64,000 nucleotides of DNA, from NCBI GenBank assembly GCA_036877525.1, contig JAZGTH010000014.1, positions 1,169,501 to 1,233,500 of the forward strand. Direction: 5' to 3'. Positions 1-15,000 of the stretch are shown here, one piece after another. Source of the DNA: Chromobotia macracanthus (Eukaryota > Chordata > Actinopteri > Cypriniformes > Botiidae). How positions within the stretch are numbered: the first letter of the stretch is position 1; every line of letters starts with the position of its first letter. The notes under the pieces are model-generated. The model had not been told where the DNA came from. It ran no database searches and worked only from the letters and a program-made list of their open reading frames with translations. The position numbers were made by a program, and so were the translations under genes.

Positions 1-3000
1 ATTCAAACCACAGGATCCTCTACATCATCATCGTCATCAACAACAGAAGAGAACAATACATCATTTCTGTCATCCACAACAGACATAACTTCAGCTACTG
101 GAGGAGAATCAACTAGCCTGCAGACACAAACCCCTGGGACCTCTGCATCTTCACCATCATTGTCTACAGAAGAGAAAACAACATCAGAATTTACATCAGC
201 CACAACAGAAATACCTTCAACTAGTGTAAGAGAATCAACAACCCCACAGAGTCAAACCACACGATCCTCCACATCATCACCATCTTCAACAACAGAAGAA
301 AACAATACATCACATTTCACATCAACCACAACAGAAATACCTTCAACTAGTGTAAGAGAATCAACAACCCAAAATATCCAAACCACAGGATCCTCTACAT
401 CATCACCATCAACAACAGAAGAGAACAATACATCATTTACATCATCCACAACAGACATAACTTCAACTACTGGAGGAGAATCAACTAGCCTGCAGACACA
501 AACCCCTGGGACCTCTGCATCTTCACCATCATTGTCTACAGAAGAGAAAACAACATCAGAATTTACATCAGCCACAACAGAAATATATAAAAATCAACAC
601 CCCAAGAGAAACCACAACTATATACAAAAAAACAATACATACATTTAATCACCACAAAAAATACCTTCAACTAGTGTAAGAGAATCAACAACCCAAAATA
701 TCCAAACCACAGGATCCTCTACATCATCATCATCAACAACAGAAGAAAACAATACATCATTTACATCATCCACAACAGACATAACTTCAACTACTGGAGG
801 AGAATCAACTAGCCTGCAAACACAAACCCCTGGGACCTCTGCATCTTCACCATCATTGTCTACAGAAGAGAAAACAACATCAGAATTTACTTCAGCCACA
901 ACAGAAATACCTTCAACTAGTGTAAGACAATCAACAACCCCACAGAGTCAAACCACACGATCCTCCACATCAACATCTTCTACAACAGAAGAAAACAATA
1001 CATCAGATTTCACATCAACCACTACAGAAATACCTTCAACTAGTGTAAGAGAATCAACAACCCAAAATATCCAAACCACAGGATCCTCTACATCATCATC
1101 ATCAACAACAAAAGAGAACAATACATCATTTCTGTCAACCACAACAGACATAACTTCAACTACTGGAGGAGAATCAACTAGCATGCAGACACAAACCCCT
1201 GGGACCTCTGCATCTTCACCATCATTGTCTACAGAAGAGAAAACAACATCAGAATTTACATCAGCCACAACAGAAATACCTTCAACTAGTGTAAGAGAAT
1301 CAACAACCCAAAATATCCAAACCACAGGATCCTCTACATCATCATCATAAAACAAAGAAAACAATACATCATTTACATCACCCACAACAACTACTTCACT
1401 TAAATCAAACAAACAAACCTGACCTCTGCATCTTCACCATCATTTCTACAGAAGAGAAAACAACATCAGAATTTACTTCAGCCACAACAGAAATACCTTC
1501 AACTAGTGTAAGAGAATCAACAACCCCACAGAGTCAAACCACACGATCCTCCACATCACATCATCTTCAACAACAGAAGAAAACAATACATCACATTTCA
1601 CATCAACCACAACAGAAATACCTTCAACTAGTGTAAGAGAATCAACAACCCAAAATATCCAAACCACAGGATCCTCTACATCATCACCATCAACAACAGA
1701 AGAGAACAATACATCATTTACATCATCCACAACAGACATAACTTCAACTACTGGAGGAGAATCAACTAGCCTGCAGACACAAACCCCTGGGACCTCTGCA
1801 TCTTCACCATCATTGTCTACAGAAGAGAAAACAACATCAGAATTCACTTCAGCCACGACAGAAATACCTTCAACTAGTGTAAGAGAATCAACAACCCCAC
1901 AGAGTCAAACCACACGATCCTCCACATCATCACCATCTTCAACAACAGAAGAGAACAATACATCACATTTCACATCATCCACAACAGAAATTCCTTCAAC
2001 TAGTGTAAGAGAATCAACAACCCAAAATATTCAAACCACAGGATCCTCTACATCATCATCATCAACAACAGAAGAGAACAATACATCATTTACATCATCC
2101 ACAACAGACATAACTTCAACTACTGGAGGAGAATCAACTAGCCTGCAAACACAAACCCCTGGGACCTCTGCATCTTCACCATCATTGTCTACAGAAGAGA
2201 AAACAACATCAGAATTCGCTTCATCCACGACAGAAATACCTTCAACTAGTGTAACAGAATCAACAACCCCACAGAGTCAAACCACAGGATCCTCCACATC
2301 ATCACCATCTTCAACAACAGAAGAAAACAATACATCACATTTCACATCAACCACTACAGAAATACCTTCAACTAGTGTAAGAGAATCAACAACCCAAAAT
2401 ATCCAAACCACAGGATCCTCTACATCATCATCATCAACAACAGAAGAGAACAATACATCATTTCTGTCATCCACAACAGACATAACTTCAACTACTGGAG
2501 GAGAATCAACTAGCCTGCAAACACAAACCCCTGGGACCTCTGCATCTTCACCATTATTGTCTACAGAAGAGAAAACAACATCAGAATATACTTCATACAA
2601 CAGAAATACCTTCAACTAGTGTAAGAGAATCAACAACCCCACAGATTCAAACCACAGGATCCTCCACATCATCACCATCTTTAACAACAGAAGAGAACAA
2701 TACATCATTTACATCATCCACAACAGACATAACTTCAACTACTGGAGGAGAATCAACTAGCCTGCAAACACAAACCCCTGGGACCTCTGCATCTTCACCA
2801 TCATTGTCTACAGAAGAGAAAACATCATCAGAATTTACTTCAGCCACAACAGAAATACCTTCAACTAGTGTAAGAGAATCAACAACCCAAAATATTCAAA
2901 CCACAGGATCCTCCACATCAACATCTTCTACAACAGAAGAAAACAATACATCACATTTCACATCAACCACAACAGAAATACCTTCAACTATTAAAAATCA

Positions 3001-6000
3001 AACCCAATATAAAATCACATATATTAAAAGAATATTTATCATCCACAACAGAAATACCTTCAACTAGTGTAAGAGAATCAACAACCCAAAATATCCAAAC
3101 CACAGGATCCTCTACATCATCATCATCAACAACAGAAGAGAACAATACATCATTTACATCACCCACAACAGACATAACTTCAACTACTGGAGGAGAATCA
3201 ACTAGCCTGCAAACACAAACCCCTGGGACCTCTGCATCTTCACCATCATTGTCTACAGAAGAGAAAACAACATCAGAATTCGCTTCAGCCACAACAGAAA
3301 TACCTTCAACTAGTGTAAGAGAATCAACAACCCCACAGAGTCAAACCACACAATCCTCCACATCAACATCTTCTACAACAGAAGAAAACAATACATCAGA
3401 TTTCACATCAACCACTACAGAAATACCTTCAACTAGTGTAAGAGAATCAACAACCCAAAATATCCAAACCACAGGATCCTCTACATCATCATCATCAACA
3501 ACAGAAGGAGAACAATACATCATTTACATCAACCACAACAGACATAACTTCAACTACTGGAGGAGAATCAACTAGCCTGCAGACACAAACCCCTGGGACC
3601 TCTGCATCTTCACCATCATTGTCTACAGAAGAGAAAACAACATCAGAATTTACATCAGCCACAACAGAAATACCTTCAACTAGTGTAAGAGAATCAACAA
3701 CCCAAAATATCCAAACCACAGGATCCTCTACATCATCATCATCAACAACAGAAGAGAACAATACATCATTTACATCACCCACAACAGACATAACTTCAAC
3801 TACTGGAGGAGAATCAACTAGCCTGCAGACACAAACCCCTGGGACCTCTGCATCTTCACCATTATTGTCTACAGAAGAAAAAACAACATCAGAATTCACT
3901 TCAGCCACAACAGAAATACCTTCAACTAGTGTAAGAGAATCAACAACCCAACAGATTCAAACCACAGGATCCTCCACATCATCACCATCTTCTACAACAG
4001 AAGAAAACAATACATCAGATTTCACATCAACCAATACAGAAATACCTTCAACTAGTGTAAGAGAATCAACAACCCAAAATATCCAAACCACAGGATCCTC
4101 TACATCATCATCATCAACAACAAAAGAGAACAATACATCATTTCTGTCATCCACAACAGACATAACTTCAACTACTGGAGGAGAATCAACTAGCCTGCAG
4201 ACACAAACCCCTGGGACCTCTGCATCTTCACCATTATTGTCTACAGAAGAGAAAACAACATCAGAATATGCTTCATCCACGACAGAAATACCTTCAACTA
4301 GTGTAAGAGAATCAACAACCCCACAGAGTCAAACCACACGATCCTCCACATCATCACCATCTTCTACAACAGAAGAGAACAATACATCATTTACATCATC
4401 CACAACAGACATAACTTCAACTACTGGAGGAGAATCAACTAGCCTGCAAACACAAACCCCTGGGACCTCTGCATCTTCACCATCATTGTCTACAGAAGAG
4501 AAAACAACATCAGAATTCGCTTCAGCCACAACAGAAATACCTTCAACTAGTGTAAGAGAATCAACAACCCCACAGAGTCAAACCACACAATCCTCCACAT
4601 CAACATCTTCTACAACAGAAGAAAACAATACATCACATTTCACATCAACCACAACAGAAATACCTTCAACTAGTGTAAGAGAATCAACAACCCAAAATAT
4701 CCAAACCACAGGATCCTCTACATCATCACCATCAACAACAGAAGAGAACAATACATCATTTACATCACCCACAACAGACATAACTTCAACTACTGGAGGA
4801 GAATCAACTAGCCTGCAAACACAAACCCCTGGGACCTCTGCATCTTCACCATCATTGTCTACAGAAGAGAAAACAACATCAGAATTTACTTCAGCCACAA
4901 CAGAAATACCTTCAACTAGTGTAAGAGAATCAACAACCCCACAGAGTCAAACCACACGATCCTCCACATCAACATCTTCTACAACAGAAGAAAACAATAC
5001 ATCAGATTTCACATCAACCACTACAGAAATACCTTCAACTAGTGTAAGAGAATCAACAACCCAAAATATCCAAACCACAGGATCCTCTACATCATCATCA
5101 TCAACAACAGAAGAGAACAATACATCATTTACATCATCCACAACAGACATAACTTCAACTACTGGAGGAGAATCAACTAGCCTGCAGACACAAACCCCTG
5201 GGACCTCTGCATCTTCACCATCATTGTCTACAGAAGAGAAAACAACATCAGAATTTACTTCAGCCACAACAGAAATACCTTCAACTAGTGTAAGAGAATC
5301 AACAACCCAAAATATCCAAACCACAGGATCCTCTACATCATCATCATCAACAACAGAAGAGAACAATACATCATTTACATCATCCACAACAGACATAACT
5401 TCAACTACTGGAGGAGAATCAACTAGCCTGCAGACACAAACCCCTGGGACCTCTGCATCTTCACCATCATTGTCTACAGAAGAGAAAACAACATCAGAAT
5501 TTACTTCAGCCACAACAGAAATACCTTCAACTAGTGTAAGACAATCAACAACCCCACAGAGTCAAACCACACGATCCTCCACATCAACATCTTCTACAAC
5601 AGAAGAAAACAATACATCACATTTCACATCAACCACAACAGAAATACCTTCAACTAGTGTAAGAGAATCAACAACCCAAAATATCCAAACCACAGGATCC
5701 TCTACATCATCACCATCAACAACAGAAGAGAACAATACATCATTTACATCATCCACAACAGACAGAACTTCAACTACTGGAGGAGAATCAACTAGCCTGC
5801 AGACACAAACCCCTGGGACCTCTGCATCTTCACCATCATTGTCTACAGAAGAGAAAACAACATCAGAATTCGCTTCAGCCACGACAGAAATACCTTCAAC
5901 TAGTGTAAGAGAATCAACAACCCCACAGAGTCAAACCACACAATCCTCCACATCAACATCTTCTACAACAGAAGAAAACAATACATCAGATTTCACATCA

Positions 6001-9000
6001 ACCACTACAGAAATACCTTCAACTAGTGTAAGAGAATCAACAACCCAAAATATCCAAACCACAGGATCCTCTACATCATCATCATCAACAACAGAAAGAG
6101 AACAATACATCATTTACATCATCCACAACAGACATAACTTCAACTACTGGAGGAGAATCAACTAGCCTGCAGACACAAACCCCTGGGACCTCTGCATCTT
6201 CACCATCATTGTCTACAGAAGAGAAAACAACATCAGAATTCGCTTCAGCCACAACAGAAATACCTTCAACTAGTGTAAGAGAATCAACAACCCCACAGAG
6301 TCAAACCACACAATCCTCCACATCAACATCTTCTACAACAGAAGAAAACAATACATCAGATTTCACATCAACCACTACAGAAATACCTTCAACTAGTGTA
6401 AGAGAATCAACAACCCAAAATATCCAAACCACAGGATCCTCTACATCATCATCATCAACAACAAAAGAGAACAATACATCATTTCTGTCAACCACAACAG
6501 ACATAACTTCAACTACTGGAGGAGAATCAACTAGCATGCAGACACAAACCCCTGGGACCTCTGCATCTTCACCATCATTGTCTACAGAAGAGAAAACAAC
6601 ATCAGAATTTACATCAGCCACAACAGAAATACCTTCAACTAGTGTAAGAGAATCAACAACCCAAAATATCCAAACCACAGGATCCTCTACATCATCATCA
6701 TCAACAACAGAAGAAAACAATACATCATTTACATCACCCACAACAGACATAACTTCAACTACTGGAGGAGAATCAACTAGCCTGCAGACACAAACAACTG
6801 GTACCTCTGCATCTTCACCATCATTGTCTACAGAAGAGAAAACAACATCAGAATTTACTTCAGCCACAACAGAAATACCTTCAACTAGTGTAAGACAATC
6901 AACAACCCCACAGAGTCAAACCACACGATCCTCCACATCAACATCTTCTACAACAGAAGAAAACAATACATCAGATTTCACATCAACCACTACAGAAATA
7001 CCTTCAACTAGTGTAAGAGAATCAACAACCCAAAATATCCAAACCACAGGATCCTCTACATCATCATCATCATCAACAACAAAAGAGAACAATACATCAT
7101 TTCTGTCATCCACAACAGACATAACTTCAACTACTGGAGGAGAATCAACTAGCCTGCAGACACAAACCCCTGGGACCTCTGCATCTTCACCATCATTGTC
7201 TACAGAAGAGAAAACAACATCAGAATTTACATCAGCCACAACAGAAATACCTTCAACTAGTGTAAGAGAATCAACAACCCCACAGAGTCAAACCACACGA
7301 TCCTCCACATCATCACCATCTTCAACAACAGAAGAAAACAATACATCACATTTCACATCAACCACAACAGAAATACCTTCAACTAGTGTAAGAGAATCAA
7401 CAACCCAACAGATTCAAACCACAGGATCCTCTACATCATCATCATCAACAACAGAAGAGAACAATACATCATTTACATCACCCACAACAGACATAACTTC
7501 AACTACTGGAGGAGAATCAATTAGCCTGCAAACACAAACCCCTGGGACCTCTGCATCTTCACCATCATTGTCTACAGAAGAGAAAACAACATCAGAATTC
7601 GCTTCATCCACGACAGAAATACCTTCAACTAGTGTAACAGAATCAACAACCCCACAGAGTCAAACCACAGGATCCTCCACATCATCACCATCTTCAACAA
7701 CAGAAGAAAACAATACATCACATTTCACATCAACCACTACAGAAATACCTTCAACTAGTGTAAGAGAATCAACAACCCAAAATATCCAAACCACAGGATC
7801 CTCTACATCATCATCATCAACAACGGAAGAAAACAATACATCATTTACATCATCCACAACAGACATAACTTCAACTACTGGAGGAGAATCAACTAGCCTG
7901 CAAACACAAACCCCTGGGACCTCTGCATCTTCACCATCATTGTCTACAGAAGAGAAAACAACATCAGAACTTACTTCAGCCACAACAGAAATACCTTCAA
8001 CTAGTGTAAGAGAATCAACAACCCCACAGAGTCAAACCAGACGATCCTCCACATCAACATCTTCTACAACAGAAGAAAACAATACATCAGATTTCACATC
8101 AACCAATACAGAAATACCTTCAACTAGTGTAAGAGAATCAACAACCCAAAATATCCAAACCACAGGATCCTCTACATCATCATCATCATCAACAACAGAA
8201 GAGAACAATACATCATTTCTGTCATCCACAACAGACATAACTTCAACTACTGGAGGAGAATCAACTAGCCTGCAGACACAAACCCCTGGGACCTCTGCAT
8301 CTTCACCATCATTGTCTACAGAAGAGAAAACAACATCAGAATTTACATCAGCCACAACAGAAATACCTTCAACTAGTGTAAGAGAATCAACAACCCCACA
8401 GAGTCAAACCACACGATCCTCCACATCATCACCATCTTCAACAACAGAAGAGAACAATACATCACATTTCACATCATCCACAACAGAAATTCCTTCAACT
8501 AGTGTAAGAGAATCAACAACCCAACAGATCCAAACCACAGGATCCTCTACATCATCATCATCAACAACAGAAGAGAACAATACATCATTTACATCACCCA
8601 CAACAGACATAACTTCAACTACTGGAGGAGAATCAATTAGCCTGCAAACACAAACCCCTGGGACCTCTGCATCTTCACCATCATTGTCTACAGAAGAGAA
8701 AACAACATCAGAATTCGCTTCATCCACGACAGAAATACCTTCAACTAGTGTAACAGAATCAACAACCCCACAGAGTCAAACCACAGGATCCTCCACATCA
8801 TCACCATCTTCAACAACAGAAGAAAACAATACATCACATTTCACATCAACCACTACAGAAATACCTTCAACTAGTGTAAGAGAATCAACAACCCAAAATA
8901 TCCAAACCACAGGATCCTCTACATCATCATCATCAACAACAGAAGAAAACAATACATCATTTACATCATCCACAACAGACATAACTTCAACTACTGGAGG

Positions 9001-12000
9001 AGAATCAACTAGCCTGCAAACACAAACCCCTGGGACCTCTGCATCTTCACTATCATTGTCTACAAAAGAGAAAACAACATCAGAACTTACTTCAGCCACA
9101 ACAGAAATACCTTCAACTAGTGTAAGAGAATCAACAACCCCACAGAGTCAAACCACACGATCCTCCACATCATCACCATCTTCTACAACAGAAGAAAACA
9201 ATACATCAGATTTCACATCAACCAATACAGAAATACCTTCAACTAGTGTAAGAGAATCAACAACCCAAAATATCCAAACCACAGGATCCTCTACATCATC
9301 ATCATCAACAACAAAAGAGAACAATACATCATTTCTGTCATCCACAACAGACATAACTTCAACTACTGGAGGAGAATCAACTAGCCTGCAAACACAAACC
9401 CCTGGGACCTCTGCATCTTCACCATTATTGTCTACAGAAGAGAAAACAACATCAGAATATACTTCAGCCACAACAGAAATACTTCAACTAGTGTAAGAGA
9501 ATCAACAACCCAACAGATTCAAACCACAGGATCCTCTACATCATCATCATCAACAACAGAAGAGAACAATACATCATTTACATCATCCACAACAGACATA
9601 ACTTCAGCTACTGGAAGAGAATCAACTAGCCTGCAAACACAAACCCCTGGGACCTCTGCATCTTCACCATCATTGTCTACAGAAGAGAAAAACAACATCA
9701 GAACTTATTTCAGCCACAACAGAAATACCTTCAACTAGTGTAAGAGAATCAACAACCCAACAGATTCAAACCACAGGATCCTCTACATCATCATCATCAT
9801 CAACAACAGAAGAGAACAATACATCATTTACATCATCCACAACAGACATAACTTCAGCTACTGGAGGAGAATCAACTAGCCTGCAAACACAAACCCCTGG
9901 GACCTCTGCATCTTCACCATCATTGTCTACAGAAGAGAAAACAACATCAGAAATCGCTTCATCCACGACAGAAATACCTTCAACTAGTGTAAGAGAATCA
10001 ACAACCCCACAGAGTCAAACCACACGATCCTCCACATCAACATCTTCTACAACAGAAGAAAACAATACATCAGATTTCACATCAACCACTACAGAATTAC
10101 CTTCAACTAGTGTAAGAGAATCAACAACCCAAAATATCCAAACCACAGGATCCTCTACATCATCATCATCAACAACAGAAGGAAACAATACATCATTTAC
10201 ATCACCCACAACAGACATAACTTCAACTACTGGAATAGAATCAACTAGCCTGCAAACACAAACCCCTCGGACCTCTGCATCTTCACCATCATTGTCTACA
10301 GAAGAGAAAACAACATCAGAACTTACTTCAGCCACAACAGAAATACCTTCAACTAGTGTAAGAGAATCAACAACCCAACAGATTCAAACCACAGGATCCT
10401 CTACATCATCATCATCATCAACAACAGAAGAGAACAATACATCATTTACATCATCCACAACAGACATAACTTCAACTACTGGAGGAGAATCAACTAGCCT
10501 GCAGACACAAACCCCTAGGACCTCTGCATCTTCACCATCATTGTCTACAGAAGAGAAAACAACATCAGAATTCGCTTCATCCACGACAGAAATACCTTCA
10601 ACTAGTGTAACAGAATCAACAACCCCACAGAGTCAAACCACAGGATCCTCCACATCATCACCATCTTCAACAACAGAAGAAAACAATACATCACATTTCA
10701 CATCAACCACTACAGAAATACCTTCAACTAGTGTAAGAGAATCAACAACCCCACAGATTCAAACCACAGGATCCTCTACATCATCATCATCATCAACAAC
10801 AGAAGAAAACAATACATCATTTACATCATCCACAACAGACATAACTTCAACTACTGGAGGAGAATCAACTAGCCTGCAAACACAAACCCCTGGGACCTCT
10901 GCATCTTCACTATCATTGTCTACAAAAGAGAAAACAACATCAGAACTTACTTCAGCCACAACAGAAATACCTTCAACTAGTGTAAGAGAATCAACAACCC
11001 CACAGAGTCAAACCAGACGATCCTCCACATCAACATCTTCTACAACAGAAGAAAACAATACATCAGATTTCACATCAACCAATACAGAAATACCTTCAAC
11101 TAGTGTAAGAGAATCAACAACCCAAAATATCCAAACCACAGGATCCTCTACATCATCATCATCAACAACAAAAGAGAACAAAACATCATTTCTGTCATCC
11201 ACAACAGACATAACTTCAACTACTGGAGGAGAATCAACTAGCCTGCAGACACAAACCCCTGGGACCTCTGCATCTTCACCATTATTGTCTACAGAAGAGA
11301 AAACAACATCAGAATATACTTCAGCCACAACAGAAATACCTTCAACTAGTGTAAGAGAATCAACAACCCAACAGATTCAAACCACAGGATCCTCTACATC
11401 ATCATCATCAACAACAGAAGAGAACAATACATCATTTACATCATCCACAACAGACATAACTTCAGCTACTGGAAGAGAATCAACTAGCCTGCAAACACAA
11501 ACCCCTGGGACCTCTGCATCTTCACCATCATTGTCTACAGAAGAGAAAACAACATCAGAACTTATTTCAGCCACAACAGAAATACCTTCAACTAGTGTAA
11601 GAGAATCAACAACCCAACAGATTCAAACCACAGGATCCTCTACATCATCATCATCATCAACAACAGAAGAGAACAATACATCATTTACATCATCCACAAC
11701 AGACATAACTTCAGCTACTGGAGGAGAATCAACTAGCCTGCAAACACAAACCCCTGGGACCTCTGCATCTTCACCATCATTGTCTACAGAAGAGAAAACA
11801 ACATCAGAAATCGCTTCATCCACGACAGAAATACCTTCAACTAGTGTAAGAGAATCAACAACCCCACAGAGTCAAACCACACGATCCTCCACATCAACAT
11901 CTTCTACAACAGAAGAAAACAATACATCAGATTTCACATCAACCACTACAGAATTACCTTCAACTAGTGTAAGAGAATCAACAACCCAAAATATCCAAAC

Positions 12001-15000
12001 CACAGGATCCTCTACATCATCATCATCAACAACAGAAGGAAACAATACATCATTTACATCACCCACAACAGACATAACTTCAACTACTGGAGGAGAATCA
12101 ACTAGCCTGCAGACACAAACCCCTGGGACCTCTGCATCTTCACCATTATTGTCTACAGAAGAGAAAACAACATCAGAATTTACTTCAGCCACAACAGAAA
12201 TACCTTCAACTAGTGTAAGAGAATCAACAACCCAAAATGTCCAAACCACAGGATCCTCTACATCATCATCATCAACAACAGAAGAGAACAATACATCATT
12301 TACATCACCCACAACAGACAGAACTTCAACTACTGGAGGAGAATCAACTAGCCTGCAGACACAAAGCCCTGGGACCTCTGCATCTTCACCATCATTGTCT
12401 ACAGAAGAGAAAACAACATCAGAATTCGCTTCATCCACGACAGAAATACCTTCAACTAGTGTAAGAGAATCAACAACCCCACAGAGTCAAACCACACGAT
12501 CCTCCACATCATCACCATCTTCAACAACAGAAGAAAACAATACATCACATTTCACATCAACCACAACAGAAATTCCTTCAACTAGTGTAAGAGAATCAAC
12601 AACCCAAAATATCCAAACCACAGGATCCTCTACATCATCATCATCAACAACAGAAGAAAACAATACATCATTTACATCATCCACAACAGACATAACTTCA
12701 ACTACTGGAGGAGAATCAACTACCCTGCAGACACAAACCCCTGGGACCTCTGCATCTTCACCATCATTATCTACAGAAGAGAAAACAACATCAGAATTTA
12801 CATCAGCCACAACAGAAATACCTTCAACTAGTGTAAGAGAATCAACAACCCAAAATATCCAAACCACAGGATCCTCTACATCATCATCATCAACAACAAA
12901 AGAGAACAATACATCATTTCTGTCATCCACAACAGACATAACTTCAACTACTGGAGGAGAATCAACTAGCCTGCAAACACAAACCCCTGGGACCTCTGCA
13001 TCTTCACCATTATTGTCTACAGAAGAGAAAACAACATCAGAATTCACTTCAGCCACAACAGAAATACCTTCAACTAATGTGAGAGAATCAACAACCCAAC
13101 AGATTCAAACCACAGGATCCTCTACATCATCATCATCAACAACAGAAGAGAACAATACATCATTTACATCATCCACAACAGACATAACTTCAGCTACTGG
13201 AGGAGAATCAACTAGCCTGCAAACACAAACCCCTGGGACCTCTGCATCTTCACCATCATTGTCTACAGAAGAGAAAACAACATCAGAATTCGCTTCATCC
13301 ACGACAGAAATACCTTCAACTAGTGTAAGAGAATCAACAACCCAAAATATCCAAACCACAGGATCCTCTACATCATCATCAACAACAACAGAAGGAAACA
13401 ATACATCATTTACATCATCCACAACACACATAACTTCAACTACTGGAGGAGAATCAACTAGCCTGCAGACACAAACCCCTGGGACCTCTGCATCTTCACC
13501 ATCATTGTCTACAGAAGAGAAAACAACATCAGAACTTACTTCAGCCACAACAGAAATACCTTCAACTAGTGTAAAAGAATCAACAACCCCACAGAGTCAA
13601 ACCACACGATCCTCCACATCATCACCATCTTCAACAACAGAAGAAAACAATACATCACATTTCACATCAACCACAACAGAAATACCTTCAACTAGTGTAA
13701 GAGAATCAACAACCCAAAATATCCAAACCACAGGATCCTCTACATCATCACCATCAACAACAGAAGAGAACAATACATCATTTACATCATCCACAACAGA
13801 CAGAACTTCAACTACTGGAGGAGAATCAATTAGCCTGCAAACACAAACCCCTGGGACCTCTGCATCTTCACCATCATTGTCTACAGAAGAGAAAACAACA
13901 TCAGAATTCGCTTCATCCACGACAGAAATACCTTCAACTAGTGTAAGAGAATCAACAACCCAAAATATCCAAACCACAGGATCCTCTACATCATCATCAT
14001 CAACAACAGAAGAAAACAATACATCATTTACATCATCCACAACAGACATAACTTCAACTACTGGAGGAGAATCAACTAGCCTGCAAACACAAACCCCTGT
14101 GACCTCTGCATCTTCACTATCATTGTCTACAGAAGAGAAAACAACATCAGAACTTACTTCAGCCACAACAGAAATACCTTCAACTAGTGTAAGAGAATCA
14201 ACAACCCAAAATATCCAAACCACAGGATCCTCCACATCAACATCTTCTACAACAGAAGAAAACAATACATCAGATTTCACATCAACCACTACAGAAATAC
14301 CTTCAACTAGTGTAAGAGAATCAACAACCCAAAATATCCAAACCACAGGATCCTCTACATTATCACCATCAACAACAGAAGAGAACAATACATCATTTAC
14401 ATCACCCACAACAGACATAACTTCAACTACTGGAGGAGAATCAACTAGCCTGCAAACACAAACCCCTGGGACCTCTGCATCTTCACCATTATTGTCTACA
14501 GAAGAGAAAACAACATCAGAATATACTTCAGCCACAACAGAAATACCTTCAACTAATGTGAGAGAATCAACAACCCAACAGATTCAAACCACAGGATCCT
14601 CTACATCATCATCATCAACAACAGAAGAGAACAATACATCATTTACATCATCCACAACAGACATAACTTCAGCTACTGGAGGAGAATCAACTAGCCTGCA
14701 AACACAAACCCCTGGGACCTCTGCATCTTCACCATCATTGTCTACAGAAGAGAAAACAACATCAGAATTCGCTTCATCCACGACAGAAATACCTTCAACT
14801 AGTGTAAGAGAATCAACAACCCCACAGAGTCAAACCACACGATCCTCCACATCAACATCTTCTACAACAGAAGAAAACAATACATCAGATTTCACATCAA
14901 CCACTACAGAAATACCTTCAACTAGTGTAAGAGAATCAACAACCCAAAATATCCAAACCACAGGATCCTCTACATCATCATCATCAACAACAGAAGAGAA

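Noticed and set aside
12237..12464. Plus-strand second-frame reading of the mucin repeat (His/Gln-rich)
   Set aside because: A frame shadow of the repeat between the same splice-free boundaries.
13597..14535. Long minus-strand open frames throughout the mucin repeat (up to 312 codons; Val/Asp-rich, with WIFWVVD motif)
   Set aside because: They mirror the sense repeat exactly, arise because ACA/TCA/GAA codons give no stops in one antisense frame, and start and stop with the repeat period. There is no independent sign of coding.
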